Shown here in pieces: positions 1 to 11,303 of a stretch of 64,000 bases of DNA; position 1 is the first letter of the stretch, and each line of letters begins with the position of its first letter. The notes beneath the pieces were generated by a model. It was not told the DNA's origin and searched no databases. It worked only from the letters and a program-made list of their open reading frames with translations. The position numbers and the translations under genes were made by a program. This stretch comes from Engraulis encrasicolus (taxonomy: Eukaryota > Chordata > Actinopteri > Clupeiformes > Engraulidae), in NCBI RefSeq assembly GCF_034702125.1, contig NC_085867.1:37020721-37084720 (forward strand), written 5' to 3'.

Positions 1-435
1 TGACAGGATAATCAGCAAGCGCTGGCCTTGAGCTCCCCAAATCAGATTGAAGCCATTCGGCTCGGGCTAAATTGACCAAAATCTAATCTCCCTTGTGCTG
101 CAATGTTTTCCGCGGCATTCTATGCTTCCGTTCCATTCCACATTGGACAATTATTCCATTTCAAGGGCATCTTTTTTGTTTCAGTAGGGTGCAGGAATCC
201 TTGTTTTTTTCCCACAAAGGAATGCCATACTATAGGTGCATATATAAAAATAGAGTTTCCTTATATCCTCTTTTAATGAAAATGGGGAGGCCAGGGGGAA
301 GAATTCCGAAAAATTCTTTCACCATGAAATATTTGCGCTACCCCGTCCACCACCAACCTGGAGGTCATGTGGTCTGATGCTTCCTCTTGGAATAAAACGG
401 GGTATGTTATCTGATTAAGTCACCTATGGCTTATA
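1..435. other. 5' flank, nothing recognised
   Basis: I see no coding signal, conserved motif or repeat structure in this stretch. The open frame at 93-377 has no recognisable protein character. Confidence 0.4.
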
Positions 436-443
436 CATGCAAT

Positions 444-599
444 CAGGGAAGCCGACAAGGTGGGGCAAAGGGGTCAGTTGTCCTGGGCCCAGGGAGATGG
501 GGGGCCCGAAATTGGGTCCTCATTACATTACATGTATTGGGTTGGGGGCCCTTTCAGATGACTTTGTCCTGGGCCCAGCCAAAGCTGTCAGCGGCCCTG
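444..599. mobile_element. hAT MITE, family A, complete copy
   Basis: A 156-base non-autonomous element that starts CAGGGAAGCCGACAA and ends with the near inverse TTGT/TGTCAGCGGCCCTG. It is flanked by a perfect 8-base target duplication CATGCAAT (436-443 and 600-607), diagnostic of the hAT superfamily. It has no coding capacity. Four more copies or fragments lie at 2095, 5433, 23183 and 37207. Confidence 0.88.
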
Positions 600-980
600 C
601 ATGCAATGCCAAAGACACAAGAACCCAGAGGAGAGCTAAGACCAAGGTCATTGATTCAAACTCAGGCCCCATGTAGACTGATTTTTTTTCCTTTCAGCAT
701 CAAAGTAAAGTAATCCTCCACCTTGGTATGGCTGCTTTTTAATGGCACATGACCTCGTTAACTTGACAGGTCTGGACAGATGCCGCAGGGTCACTCCACA
801 TTAATGTCACAGTTGCAGTTTTCAGTTGTCCTAGTATTTCTGCCGGCTTTGTTGGCTCATAAAAGATAAAGCATTTGTGACAGAATGACTATGGTCTGAC
901 ACGAGAAGTCAAAGGACTCAGCCACTGACTTGTATACAAGTCAGTGGACTCAGCTATTTATTTCAAGTCAATTAAACTGT

Positions 981-983
<3 letters not shown>

Positions 984-1032
<49 letters not shown>
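984..1032. repeat. (CT)n microsatellite
   Basis: About 24 uninterrupted CT units. Confidence 0.97.
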
Positions 1033-1037
<5 letters not shown>

Positions 1038-1375
1038 TTATGAATTATGCTACAATTGACATACGGGAGTATCTCTAAGTGGATATACAGTACAGAACTA
1101 TGGTATTTTTCATTGTAATAGTCTGTATTTGATAAGGTGTGACCTTAATCCAATGTTTTCAGTTTTGAAACCATCTAAGTGTTGCCATGCTTCGATCACT
1201 GGAAATCTCAATGTACCCTGTGATGACAACATCCAGATTACCTATCTCAGTCTGGGGACATGATGTTATATTTCATGATAGTTGTCATGGTGCCGCTTAA
1301 AGGCACACTGATTACATACAGTACAGTTCATGATGATAAAAATGGCGGCCTCAATATGCAAACAAAACTCCTTTT

Positions 1376-1739
1376 CAGGCCCGTAGCTGGGGTTGTGGTG
1401 AGCGGGGATCTTTTTCCCCCGAAAGTGGACTTCATTTGGCTGCCTACTCCAATGTCCCCCAAATACACGAGCACACTTCAAATCTTTTAATTTAGACTTA
1501 TTTTGTTTTAAGTTTGTCGTGAGTCTGTTGTTGCTGTCCTTAATGCTTGTTGCTCCCCACTCATAACATAAATGGACATGAATTGCTTCAATTGAGCTAT
1601 CTCCCCACATAGTGTCGGCCCAGTGTTGGCTCAGATACTGCGAGATGAAATGGCCTTTCAGTCAAAGTGTTCGAGTGGGGGTGGGGCATGGGAGGGGGGG
1701 TTCGAACGCACCCCTCGACCCCCCCTGGCTACGGGCCTG
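1376..1739. mobile_element. hAT-like MITE with CAGGCCCGTAGC termini
   Basis: A 364-base element whose 5' end CAGGCCCGTAGCTGGGG is inverted at the 3' end as CCTGGCTACGGGCCTG. The flanks share CTTTT(T)C, an imperfect target duplication. A TTCGAACG-centred, C/G-homopolymer-rich stretch precedes the 3' end. Confidence 0.75.
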
Positions 1740-2094
1740 CTTTTTCAGAGTTACCAACACAAATATGAACAATAAATGACTTCATTCACTAGGTTAAGGT
1801 GCTGCAGGAGTCACAATCACTCATTGATGATTATTCTCACTCTCACATTCGCATAGTGTGCCCTGGACATTTTAGCAGCGGCACACAGTCTCAAGAGACA
1901 GGTGTTGTCTCTACGAGCAAGTGCTGCTGTGCGAAAAAAAAGGAACTTAGATAAGAGAGATAATCGCATTGGTGTGTCGCTGTCACACCACACAGGAAAC
2001 GCTGTCAGGTCCTTTGTGTAGATAGATAGCGAGTGAGCCAGCCAATTCACACTGAGCAGAGCGCATGAAAATAAATAGCTGCTAGTACTGCTAG

Positions 2095-3766
2095 CAGGGA
2101 AGGCAGTATGGGGTAGGCCTGGGCGATATGGACAAAAATGTATATCACGATATGGATTATTTTATATCACGATAGCGATATGTATCACGATATAGCCTTA
2201 AAAAAAAAACAAAAAAAAAAAAAAAAAAAACAACCAATTTGACGGACAGGGTCGAAAAAAATCTTTCATCGCCTGTTTTCACCAGTCATCATTTCCCAAT
2301 GTGAGAGTCCCACGAAACAAGAACACCTTAGATGCGCAAATTGCGGCCATAAACAGCAAGGTTCACGTTAGCCAACTGTGGACGGACATTGGCATGCATG
2401 ACCGGCAAAATAAAATGTGACTGGACAAAATGTCTGACAAAAAATGACTGTAATTAGTCAGTAAATTATATTAGCGCATTTTAAATAGGCCTACTTAATG
2501 TTACAAAATACCAGTAGGCCTAATAAGAAACTGAACAAAGCTGAAAATATTTGTGAATAGCCTATGTAAGAACTTGTTATAAACAGCACGCAATAGCCTA
2601 TTGCTTGCTCTCGTCCCCACCAGCGTTGTCCCCAACCACGTTATGCTTCCCAATAATCACTTGACTCACGCTGGTTGCTGTCGAGGAACAATTCTGTTTT
2701 TTTTTGTATTTTTACCAATATATCAGTGAACACAACAAAGGGCATTGCATTTGCGAAACCGTTTCATGTTTGGGACTCAATGGCATGCGCAGCATCATAG
2801 CATCGAGTCACTTTAACTTTTAGCCTACCTCTGCTGAAAAATGGTGGTGGATTTCCAAGTAGGCTACAGAGGGTCAAGTTAAACATTTCAGAGAATGATG
2901 TGCTCACGAGAAGTCCCAGTGAAAGTGCACGAAGGGCTTTATAACTGTTTTCATCACCGGCCAAAATGTGTAGCCCATAGTGCGTCGTACGGAACGTGTC
3001 AATTCCATTACTTTCGAGATCCATTGCAAAGCAGAGGTTGTGTAGGAGAGATGCGCTTCACAGAAGCGCAAGGGGGAGGGGGGCTCGGGGGGGAAGTCTC
3101 GTGCTCAGAATCTACAAAACGGCGCAGGTAGGAATGTCAAACTTCACCGCAGCATCTAGTTGGCTCATTTTTGGTAAGCTGTCCAACGCCTTTTTCCAGT
3201 CATGATTCGCACGCTTGCTGCCCGGTGCTCGTCACGTTAGCTGGCAAGGCAGTGGCAAAGACACTTTTCCGGGTACTGCACTCTAGGGGGCGCCAACCGA
3301 GGAGTGACTGCAGACTCAAAGTTTGAGTCAAACAGACTGAATAGGCTGCGTGCGCTCTCTCGACAGCATACGACCAGAAATAAATCATGGGAGTAAAACA
3401 ATAAGAGCCTAGTTTGGCCCACAATTAGTTTTAAAATTATTTTTTGCACATGTTTACAATCATAAAATGGCTATATTATGAGGTGAAATTATATTAAAAT
3501 GTGTATTAGCTGTAATAATGAAAATATTTTTTTTATCACGATATAAACGATAGAGGAGAAAGGTCACGATAGACACGTTTCTCTCGTCCTCACGATATGT
3601 CTCGTCATATCGCCCAGCCCTAGTATGGGGACAAAGGGGTCAGTTGTCCCGGGCCCAGAGAGAAAGGGGCCCCAGAATTGGGTCCTCATTACATTGCATG
3701 CATTGGTCAAGGGGGGCCCTTCAGATGACTTTGCCCTGAGCCCAGACAAAGCTGTCAGCGGCCCTG
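2095..3766. mobile_element. hAT MITE, family A, interrupted by a second hAT element
   Basis: Left part 2095-2113 (CAGGGAAGGCAGTATGGGG) and right part 3631-3766 (ending CAGCGGCCCTG) join into a 155-base copy of the element at 444-599. The outer flanks are a perfect 8-base duplication ACTGCTAG (2087-2094 and 3767-3774). The interruption is the element at 2114-3622. Confidence 0.87.
2114..3622. mobile_element. hAT non-autonomous element with GGGCGATATG termini
   Basis: A 1509-base element with 17-base termini TAGGCCTGGGCGATATG and its inverse (one mismatch). The flanking 8-base duplication GTATGGGG at 2106-2113 and 3623-3630 is perfect. The ends are rich in ATCACGATA sub-repeats on both sides. 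The open frames inside do not resemble a transposase. Confidence 0.9.
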
Positions 3767-3860
3767 ACTGCTAGACATGCACTTGAAAAGCATTGGGCCA
3801 CGCACCTGGCTCACTGGGCCACCTGGCAGTGTAGAGGCTATGAATGGCTGGCCAGCTGCA

Positions 3861-3925
3861 GTCCTGTCCTGTCACAACCAGGGAAGCAAACCAGGCAATT
3901 GCCTTGGGAGCCCAAGCAGATGTGG
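3861..3925. repeat. Fragment of a dispersed repeat (copy B1)
   Basis: CTGTCACAACCAGGGAAGC followed by a CAGGCAATTGCC-like stretch recurs in diverged form at 21846-21915. The family was not identified. Confidence 0.45.
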
Positions 3926-4231
3926 CTGATATGTAATCCTAGGTACTTAATCTTATCCCCCTGACACTTAAATTGTATTCTCGCACAAGAATAACAACAC
4001 CTCATTCTCTGTTTTCTGGAACCAATCTTTATTTTGCAGGCATCCTTTTATTGGCATAACTTGTGTTTTTCATATCAATATTTAGGTACATTTTATATCC
4101 TAATATTTTATATGCTGATATACTATCTTGAATTCTTGAGGCATACAAAATGCAATCACCCTGTGTACCTATAGTGTCAGCACACAAGATTTGGAGCAAA
4201 TCTGTCTGCCCATTCCGAACTCATCATCAGG

Positions 4232-4672
4232 GGCAGTCATGGGTAGGCGGTTAGGGCGTCAGACTTGTAGCCCAAAGGTTGCCGGTTCGACTCCCGACCC
4301 GCCAGGTTGGTGGGGGGAGTAATCAACCAGTGCTCTCCCCAATCCTCCATCACTGAGGTACCCTGAGCATGGTAGCCTACCGTCCCGCTGCACTGCTCCC
4401 TAGGGGCGCCATTGAGGACAGCCTCCTTGCACGGGTGAGGCACAAATGAACTTTCGTTGTGTGCAGTGTTCACTTGTGTGCTGTGGAGTGCTGTGTCACA
4501 ATGACAGTGGGAGTTGGAGTTTCCCAATGGGCTTTCACAACCTTTCACAGTTAAGGCTACTGTTACAGCCTGAGGAATGGAACCTGCATTTCCCGCTCCT
4601 CCATATCTTTTTCTCCACTTTCCTGACGCCATCATCACTGAGGTCCTATCACAAATAAAGGCATGAAAGCCT
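4232..4672 (+). mobile_element. tRNA-derived SINE
   Basis: The tRNA-like head has an A-box-like GGGTAGGCGGTTAGGG (from 4241) and a perfect B box GGTTCGACTCC (4284-4294). The body carries a conserved stretch around 4450-4545 and ends in AATAAAGGCATGAAAGCC, a LINE-type tail that also appears in the SINE at 35920. Target duplications were not defined. Confidence 0.82.
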
Positions 4673-4674
4673 CC

Positions 4675-5420
4675 CTTATACGGTATATACTGTAAGTTAC
4701 TATCGGCTGGCAACATAAAAATCAGCCATCTTGAATGGCGGCCATCTTGAAAGCACTGGACTCCATGTAATCAGTTAATGTAGTCTACTGTATGTCCTAT
4801 AGCATGTAAGCAGTCAAGAATTGGGCCAAATCTGTAAAGCTGTTCAAAATAACATGAAATATCCTCAGCGGCAGATGTGGTGCTGGACAGAGAAGTGACG
4901 ATGTTGATATTTATCGTCATTTGTTCAGAAAAAGATACAATAGTTGACATTATTTAATCAAATAAACTCTCTTAGACATATGACTCCCATCTTTAATTAG
5001 ACAAGCATTTAGCAGAGCCTCATTTGTCTCTATTATAGCCCATTTATTCAACCTCAAAGATCAGACTACCTTCAAATCCAATTACCAGACATGGCATTTT
5101 ATTAAGCTACAGTCACAAAAGCCTATCAGTTTGACATCTCAAACGTGTAGCTCAAACTCAGCCCAACTACCTTTTGCCATATGTTTAAGTAGGCTTCTCC
5201 ACTATGTAGGTATTGGATTTCAGACATAGTCATGGGCTAGTGTGTGTGTAGAGTGAGTTTTAAGTTTACACAATGAGGTTGGCTGGCCTTTGTTCCCACC
5301 GTTCTCCAGAGGTTGGTGGTCTTTTCTGGTGGCACACTTTGTGAAGTGAAATCTTGTTGAAAGGAAATTAGTCTTAACTGGATAAGGGCAGCAGGGGTGG
5401 TGGATAATGAGAGTCCTCAG
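4675..5420. other. Intergenic stretch without recognised features
   Basis: AT-rich sequence without a credible ORF, terminal repeat or tandem repeat that I can see. Confidence 0.4.
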
Positions 5421-5432
5421 TCCTCCTCACCC

Positions 5433-5723
5433 CATGGCGGCTGTGCTGACAGCTTTGGCTGGGCCCGGGACAAAGTCCCACCCACCCACTCACACCCAAT
5501 ACAGGGCAACGTGTCACAGTTGGAACTAGACTCTGCACGCTGAGAACCATGTCTGAGGCGATTCTAAAAGCCACACATCGGTAGAACGCGAAACCCTTAG
5601 AACCGGGTCTATGGGTAAGAGTCTATACAATGTGATGAGGACCCAGTTTGGGGCCCTCTCCTTCTCTCCCTGCATGGGCCCTGGACAACTCAACCCTTTG
5701 CAACCCCTCCTTCAGCTACCCTG
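5433..5723. mobile_element. hAT MITE family A, inverted copy with an internal insertion
   Basis: Reverse orientation. CTGACAGCTTTGGCTGGGCC near 5448 and GATGAGGACCCAGTTT near 5635 are consecutive parts of family A, separated here by about 110 extra bases (roughly 5510-5620). The flanks CCTCACCC and CCTCACAA match at 6 of 8 positions. Confidence 0.65.
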
Positions 5724-5853
5724 CCTCACAATAGTCTGCCCATTCATCTCAGAGAGTAGACACTTTTCTCTACTTCAGCATAATGTGGGAAAGTAATACA
5801 ACGAAAAGAGTATACTGTGGTAGGCTACTATTATGCTGCTTTGCACTCCCACT

Positions 5854-5867
5854 GTGTGTGTGTGTGT

Positions 5868-5920
<53 letters not shown>
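5854..5920. repeat. (GT)n microsatellite
   Basis: About 33 units with one TATG interruption, followed by alternating CGCGCG. Confidence 0.95.
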
Positions 5921-5921
<1 letters not shown>

Positions 5922-5929
5922 GTGCGCGC

Positions 5930-6420
5930 GCATACACGCAGGTGTGTGTGTTTTGTATTGGTGTAATGGTTTGTTTAGGCATCACAGGGTGTGTCATGCT
6001 ATGCTAATGTTCTACTCCATGTTTTGTTTGTCAACACCCTCACAACACAATTAGTAATCCTTTAAATGCAAATAAAGACTTAGTCCCACCCTGTCTCAGT
6101 TTGTCTGGCCAATTTAGCCTCTATCTGGCATTAATATAGCCTTATTTGGCCTATTTGGCATTTAAAAAAAAAGAATATCACAATATGTGTTTAGCTGGTT
6201 AAGTGAGCACAGGCCTACTGTACTACTGTATTGCTGTATAAAAGCTGAAGCGGAACCATAGATCCTCATCTTAATCATTTCATTAAATAGGGCCATAGAT
6301 AAATACACGCTTTGAAATACTTTAAAAGAATGACTTGTTTTCTGTAAAAATATCTTTAATTGAAAACTAGAAGTAGCCTAAACCTTCACTGTCCTTCCCC
6401 CACCTCAAAAGTTTTGCATT
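5930..6420. other. Upstream flank before the promoter
   Basis: AT-rich sequence with no feature I can name. Confidence 0.4.
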
Positions 6421-6580
6421 GCACGCGTCAAAAACACGCCTTCTCCATCTGCTCTCGAAAAAAAGCATGACACTAAAATCTCGCGAGCGCACGCTAGTTT
6501 GGAACCCACCCCTCTAGTGATGCCCTACTGCAGTGTGTGTATATAGCAGCGAGGGACTCGCTGGAGTCTAGGAGGAGTTG
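6420..6580 (+). promoter_or_regulatory. Probable slc12a2 core promoter
   Basis: The DNA becomes CpG-rich here compared with the AT-rich flank. A TCTCGCGAG element at 6479-6487 resembles the TCTCGCGAGA motif bound by BANP and found in many CpG-island promoters. A TATATAG string at 6540-6546 could act as a TATA box and would put the start near 6570, about 490 bases before the ATG. The position is inferred from motifs and from the upstream edge of exon 1; no transcript was available. Confidence 0.5.
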
Positions 6581-7060
6581 CGGCAAGGTCGGGAAAAGCA
6601 TCCTTTGACCATAAACACCGAAATCGACCAGCCACGGGATCAATTAGCATTATAAAGACACCTCAAAGCTTTAAGACCGAGAACTGTCTCGGCTCTTAAT
6701 TTTGCGCCGAGGAGCATCTGTAGGAGCCGAAAGCAGACACCTTCCTCTTGCTTGTAGAGTGAGCTAGCATTCTCCATTTGTGTCCGCATGTCTGGAGTCG
6801 TGCTGCCAGTTTGAACAAGGCAAAGCGGCAGTCACCCTGACTGAATTTTTGAAGCACGTTTCCTGTTAACGAGCATCCAGGCGGTCTTTTCACCACCAGG
6901 GAAGTGAACGGGATTGTGTCTGCTACTTCTATGTCCCGGACATCTGGTAAAAGGACTGTGTGACATCAGTTTAGTGTAGTTGTCGCGAGTTGAGCTAAAC
7001 GCATAGCTAGCGGTCGTATTCCAAAGCATACCTTGCTGATTGGTAACATTAACGTTAGCC
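6570..7060 (+). other. Putative 5' UTR of slc12a2 with two short upstream ORFs
   Basis: There is no stop-free extension of the main frame upstream of 7040. Two ATGs precede the main start. The ORF at 6788-6814 encodes 8 residues ending in TGA, and the ORF at 6931-6963 encodes 10 residues ending in TGA. Both close before 7061, so they could restrain translation if transcription begins near the TATA-like site. The 5' boundary is an estimate. Confidence 0.5.
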
Positions 7061-7621
7061 ATGTCAGACCCAGCTTCACCGGCTGACTCTCCCGCCCAGG
7101 GAGATCATGCCGCGCCAGAATCCGAGGGGTTGACCGTGGACGCTGGATTGAAACCTGCGGGTCCCACGCCAAGCCAGAGTCGCTTTCAAGTGGATCTTGT
7201 TGCTGAAGCCGCCGGCGCCGGGGGTGACAAAACGCCCGGTTCAGATGCTTCCACAAACGCATCTAGTGACAAAGCCGCTCCCGCCGCCGATGAGGCAGCC
7301 AACGCGGCGGAGGAGGCGAAGGGCAGATTCCGGGTAGTGAACTTTGCGGATCCAAGCGGAGCGGAGAGCCCCCCAGACGGCGTGCCCGAGGGTGTCGGGA
7401 ATGGAGACACCGTAATGAGTGAAACTAGCCTGCATTCATCAACCGGAGGCCCGCACCAATATCACTATGACACTCACACCAACACCTACTATCTGAGGAC
7501 TTTCGGCCACAATACCATAGATGCGGTTCCGAAGATTGACTTTTACCGGCAGACTGCAGCGCCCCTGGGCGAGAAGCTTATCAGACCCACCCTGTCGGAG
7601 CTGCACGACGAGTTGGACAAG
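7061..7621 (+). CDS. slc12a2: slc12a2 exon 1 (residues 1-187): regulatory N-terminus
   Basis: The start is the ATG at 7061 in a GCC-ATG context with G at -3; the codons upstream have no ATG in frame. The exon encodes the disordered cytosolic regulatory arm. RFQV at residues 41-44 and RFRV at 89-92 are SPAK/OSR1 docking motifs, and RVVNF (91-95) fits the PP1 docking pattern and overlaps the second one. T147, T152 and T165 sit in the conserved block around [10 protein letters not shown] and match the phospho-threonines that switch NKCC1 on (human T212, T217 and T230). The arm is Ala/Pro-rich but lacks the long alanine run of mammals. It ends in LHDELDK with donor gtaaga. The following intron is 31.8 kb. 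Confidence 0.97.
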
Positions 7622-7695
7622 GTAAGATGACCAGTGATGTAGCTCTACACCGCACCATTGCAGCCTTTGCATGCGTACACACATACCTTCTTGAA

Positions 7696-7734
7696 GGAAG
7701 TATCACAGCATTCCCAACATCCCATGATACTTCC
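7696..7734. repeat. Short perfect inverted repeat
   Basis: GGAAGTATCA (7696-7705) is inverted as TGATACTTCC (7725-7734) around a 19-base loop, 75 bases inside intron 1. Function unknown. Confidence 0.6.
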
Positions 7735-9036
7735 TGACTACCATAACATAATGAAGCCAAACAGAAATGGCTGAAAAGGTGGGACAATGGGCAGGTTTTG
7801 ATAGGTGACAGCGATGCGGCTTGTACCGTAGATGATAAATGTATTCCATAGAATAGAGCTGAGCGAGTAAACTAGCATGCCGGTAGGCAGGACATGTGGC
7901 TGACTAGGCCTGATGAGGTACCGCTTACCACGGCCAAGCAGGATATCAGATCTTGTGCTGGGTATCTCAATTTCGTATAGGAACGGATGTGTGATGTGAT
8001 GTGATGATAAACGCCCATAGCTTTCCAATAAGTGCACATTGTTTTGAAGTTCGTTCTGAACTCACGTGTTCTTGTGTGCGCAAGGCACAGGCAGGCGACG
8101 GGATGTCAGGGAGGCAGTAAAACAAACACGTAATCTCATTTAGGGGATACTACAGCTAATGAATAACCGCATTGATGTCAAGTGGACTACCATCTCCTGA
8201 CGCCAAGTCCCAATGAACTCATTAAGCGCGCGGTGGTGGTTTTCGCAGTTCTGGTTGTGAGCCACGATTAATGAGCCCAGCACAGTCGTTTTTTGTGTCC
8301 CGCGAGCTCGTCGTTTAATATCCATATCTGTGAAGCGTAGCCTAATTGTTCCTTTCATAAATTGTCAAGTTGCCCACTGGCAGGGAATGTTTCATGTACT
8401 GTTCACATTATGTCAGTGATACTGTATATCTCGAGTACACCTTATTCGCCTGTAGGACTTACATCATCACAGCGTAATGTTAGGCTATGGAAAATATGTA
8501 TTTCAACTACAGCGGGAATAAAGGACTTACAAACTGTCTATCAGTTTTACGGAATCAGAAATACCAACAGTGCAGTTCTAGTAGCTCTGCTAATCACGTC
8601 CTGAAATGTCAAGTCCGCCAAGGCTTTGGAATCGAATCGGCGTAATCGCGCGCCATTCTGTCCAAATCCTTCCAAGATGAAAGGGCTGTGACGGAGTGAG
8701 CGCTGTGCCATGTTGACATTCCAGCGTAGCGAGGAAGTAGGCTAGGTCTGGAGGAGGAAGAAGGACGCTCAAGGTCCTCTTTTGTGTGCCCTCTCCTCTC
8801 GCTACCCTCTCCTATCACTCCCCTCCCTGTATCCTCCCCTGTCTTCCCTCACCTCCGCACACTTCTTTTTTTCCTGACAAACTCTTTTTTTCTATATTGT
8901 GTAGCCTTGGTCCTACTCCTATCCTGCGTTTCCTGTTAGAATAATCACTCATTTGAAAGTCTCACACACTGGAGACTAAGCAGTAGTGAAATTTGCTCTG
9001 TTCTTTGTCACCCTGATGTGCCTGGAATAGTACTAC

Positions 9037-9136
<100 letters not shown>

Positions 9137-9533
9137 ACAGCAGTTAGTTGACTCTCTGTTCCCTTTATACAGAATCTATAGGATGATATTTTTCAGCTGA
9201 GATGTGCACATTTTTCCGCTGATCATGTGTATGTTTTGCCGGTCCTGAGTATTCTACGTGTCCAGATGCCTTTGGCATGTGACTGAGTGACTGGTCTGAC
9301 ACACACAGACGGACAGTTGAGATGCTTTCGCCATGTGTGTGTGGGTCGGTCTGTGCGTCTGGCATGCCTTTTTGCCGGCATCTCTCCTGAAACTGTGCCT
9401 TTTTTGGCAGCAGGCTTCCATGACTGTGCGCTGGCAGCTTGGGCCGAGCTGAGCAGCTGTTTGTAACCTGATCCCGGTTGAAATTCGCTGTGACGCATCA
9501 CACTTGCTATGACTATAAATACAGACGTAGCAG

Positions 9534-9539
<6 letters not shown>

Positions 9540-9616
<77 letters not shown>
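9540..9616. repeat. (TC)n microsatellite
   Basis: About 38 uninterrupted TC units. Confidence 0.98.
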
Positions 9617-9620
<4 letters not shown>

Positions 9621-10270
9621 CCGGTGCACAAGTGCTTTCTTTAATCTGCAGCCATCGTCGTGGCCGTTGCGTGTGTACACACTCAATCACACACAGACAC
9701 ACAAACACACACATAAAAAAGTATCAAACAGCTGTGCACTGCATTGGCTCTGTCCTCTCTGGGATCAACTTTTGTCCTTAAAGATTCCCGTCTGTAAAGT
9801 CTTGTTTAACCCACTTACAAGCCCCACTGACATGCAGCTGTTTATCAACATGATTGCAATCAAACTGTTGTTTATTCAGATTATTATGCAGCAGTTTTGG
9901 ATGACATCCCAGTTTGGACTTATGTTGGCTCAGTTTGGCTCAGATCCTGAGCAGGGCCTGGGCCAGGTTTTTTTTTTCGACTTCAGTCAGTCAGCTTTTA
10001 AATGACAAGGAATTTCATCAGCTGGTTATGAGGTTGCTGCCGCTGATTGCACAGTGTTATTGTAGAGGCAAAATGGAATAGCAGGTGCATATGTTTATTT
10101 ATTTATTTACCAATGGCACCCCATTATTACATTCTTACTAATAAGTTGTTACTAGTGGTTGAGATTACTGTTTTGTTGTGTTCGCTGGGTTCCATCCGAT
10201 GCAGACACATCCGAGTCAGGTGGCATAGAGATTGCAGTCTCGTGGTTATTGTCTTTCCTCAAAGGTTTAA

Positions 10271-10674
10271 AGGATAACTTCTGCCAATTTCGACATGCAG
10301 TTGTAATGCTCTCACTACCCTGGAGTTGTCAGTACCTGAGATTTCTTTTCTCTTCAGCCTTTTCCGAGATCTTGGTCATTGTAATGGGGGCAGAGTTTGT
10401 TTACATTTCAAAAAAACCTCTTGATTTATTCCCAATAACATCCAAAAGGTTATGCAACATCAGCAGACAACTAGCAAACAGCGATACAACAGCAATATCA
10501 TATTTGGAGTAGGCTTGTGTTAAGAAGGTTTTTAATGTAAACAAAGTCTGCCCCCATTAGAATAGCTCAGATCTCGGAAAGGGCTGAGCCGAAAAATGCA
10601 GCATCACCGGGTACTGACAAGTCAAGGGTAGCGTGAGCAATACAACAGCATATTGTAACTGGCAGAAGTTCCCC
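10271..10674. mobile_element. MITE with long terminal inverted repeats at a TTAA target
   Basis: About 404 bases between TTAA at 10267-10270 and 10675-10678. The left arm AGGATAACTTCTGCCA.. and right arm ..TGGCAGAAGTTCCCC are inverted over roughly 70 bases, and inner blocks (TGTTTACAT-type and CTGAGATCT-type) are inverted again near 10400 and 10540. TTAA targets are used by piggyBac and Kolobok transposons. No transposase is present. Confidence 0.78.
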
Positions 10675-11303
10675 TTAAATGCACAATGTGCCCAGGTTGC
10701 ACAGACTCATTTTAGCTTGCAGCCATCCCCAGTGTGTATACGCGCGTGTGAGTCTGAGCGTGCCCTCGGTTAAAACACATCTGTGCCAGCCAGGTCACGT
10801 GTATTGAGTCAGAGACAGAGTATCTCCATGTGTATCAGTGTATGTGCCTCATTATTCCACAGTGCTGGACTCTTGACTTCCTGGGAAATGTGCTACCATT
10901 GGACAGATAAGAACCCATTTCCCATTCCCCACCAATCAATGAGCTTTTGCAGCTGTCACCCTCATTAGTGCAGCTAAAAAGCTTGTGCTTGTATCTCATG
11001 AAAAGGCTACAATCTGTTTTTGCATAGGCCTAGTTCAGGTATCCAACAATGTGTTTATTTTTTGTCTCTGCAAACCTTTATAGTAATACACTTGCACATA
11101 ATATCTCATTTCCCTCAGCCCATGTTAGTTATGTTAACTAAATGTGATGGGTAGCCTGCAGTGACAGTGCAGTGACAGAAGCTGTGGGGGGTGGTTGATT
11201 GATGGATGGATTGATTGATTGATTGTTTTTATTGACCCGGCCGGCATGCTACTACTGGACTAATAAGTCTGTGAGTTTTGTTGGCATTTATGTGTTAATG
11301 TAT

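Noticed and set aside
4241..4310. Possible functional tRNA gene
   Set aside because: A and B boxes are present, but there is no complete cloverleaf and the sequence continues into a SINE body and tail.
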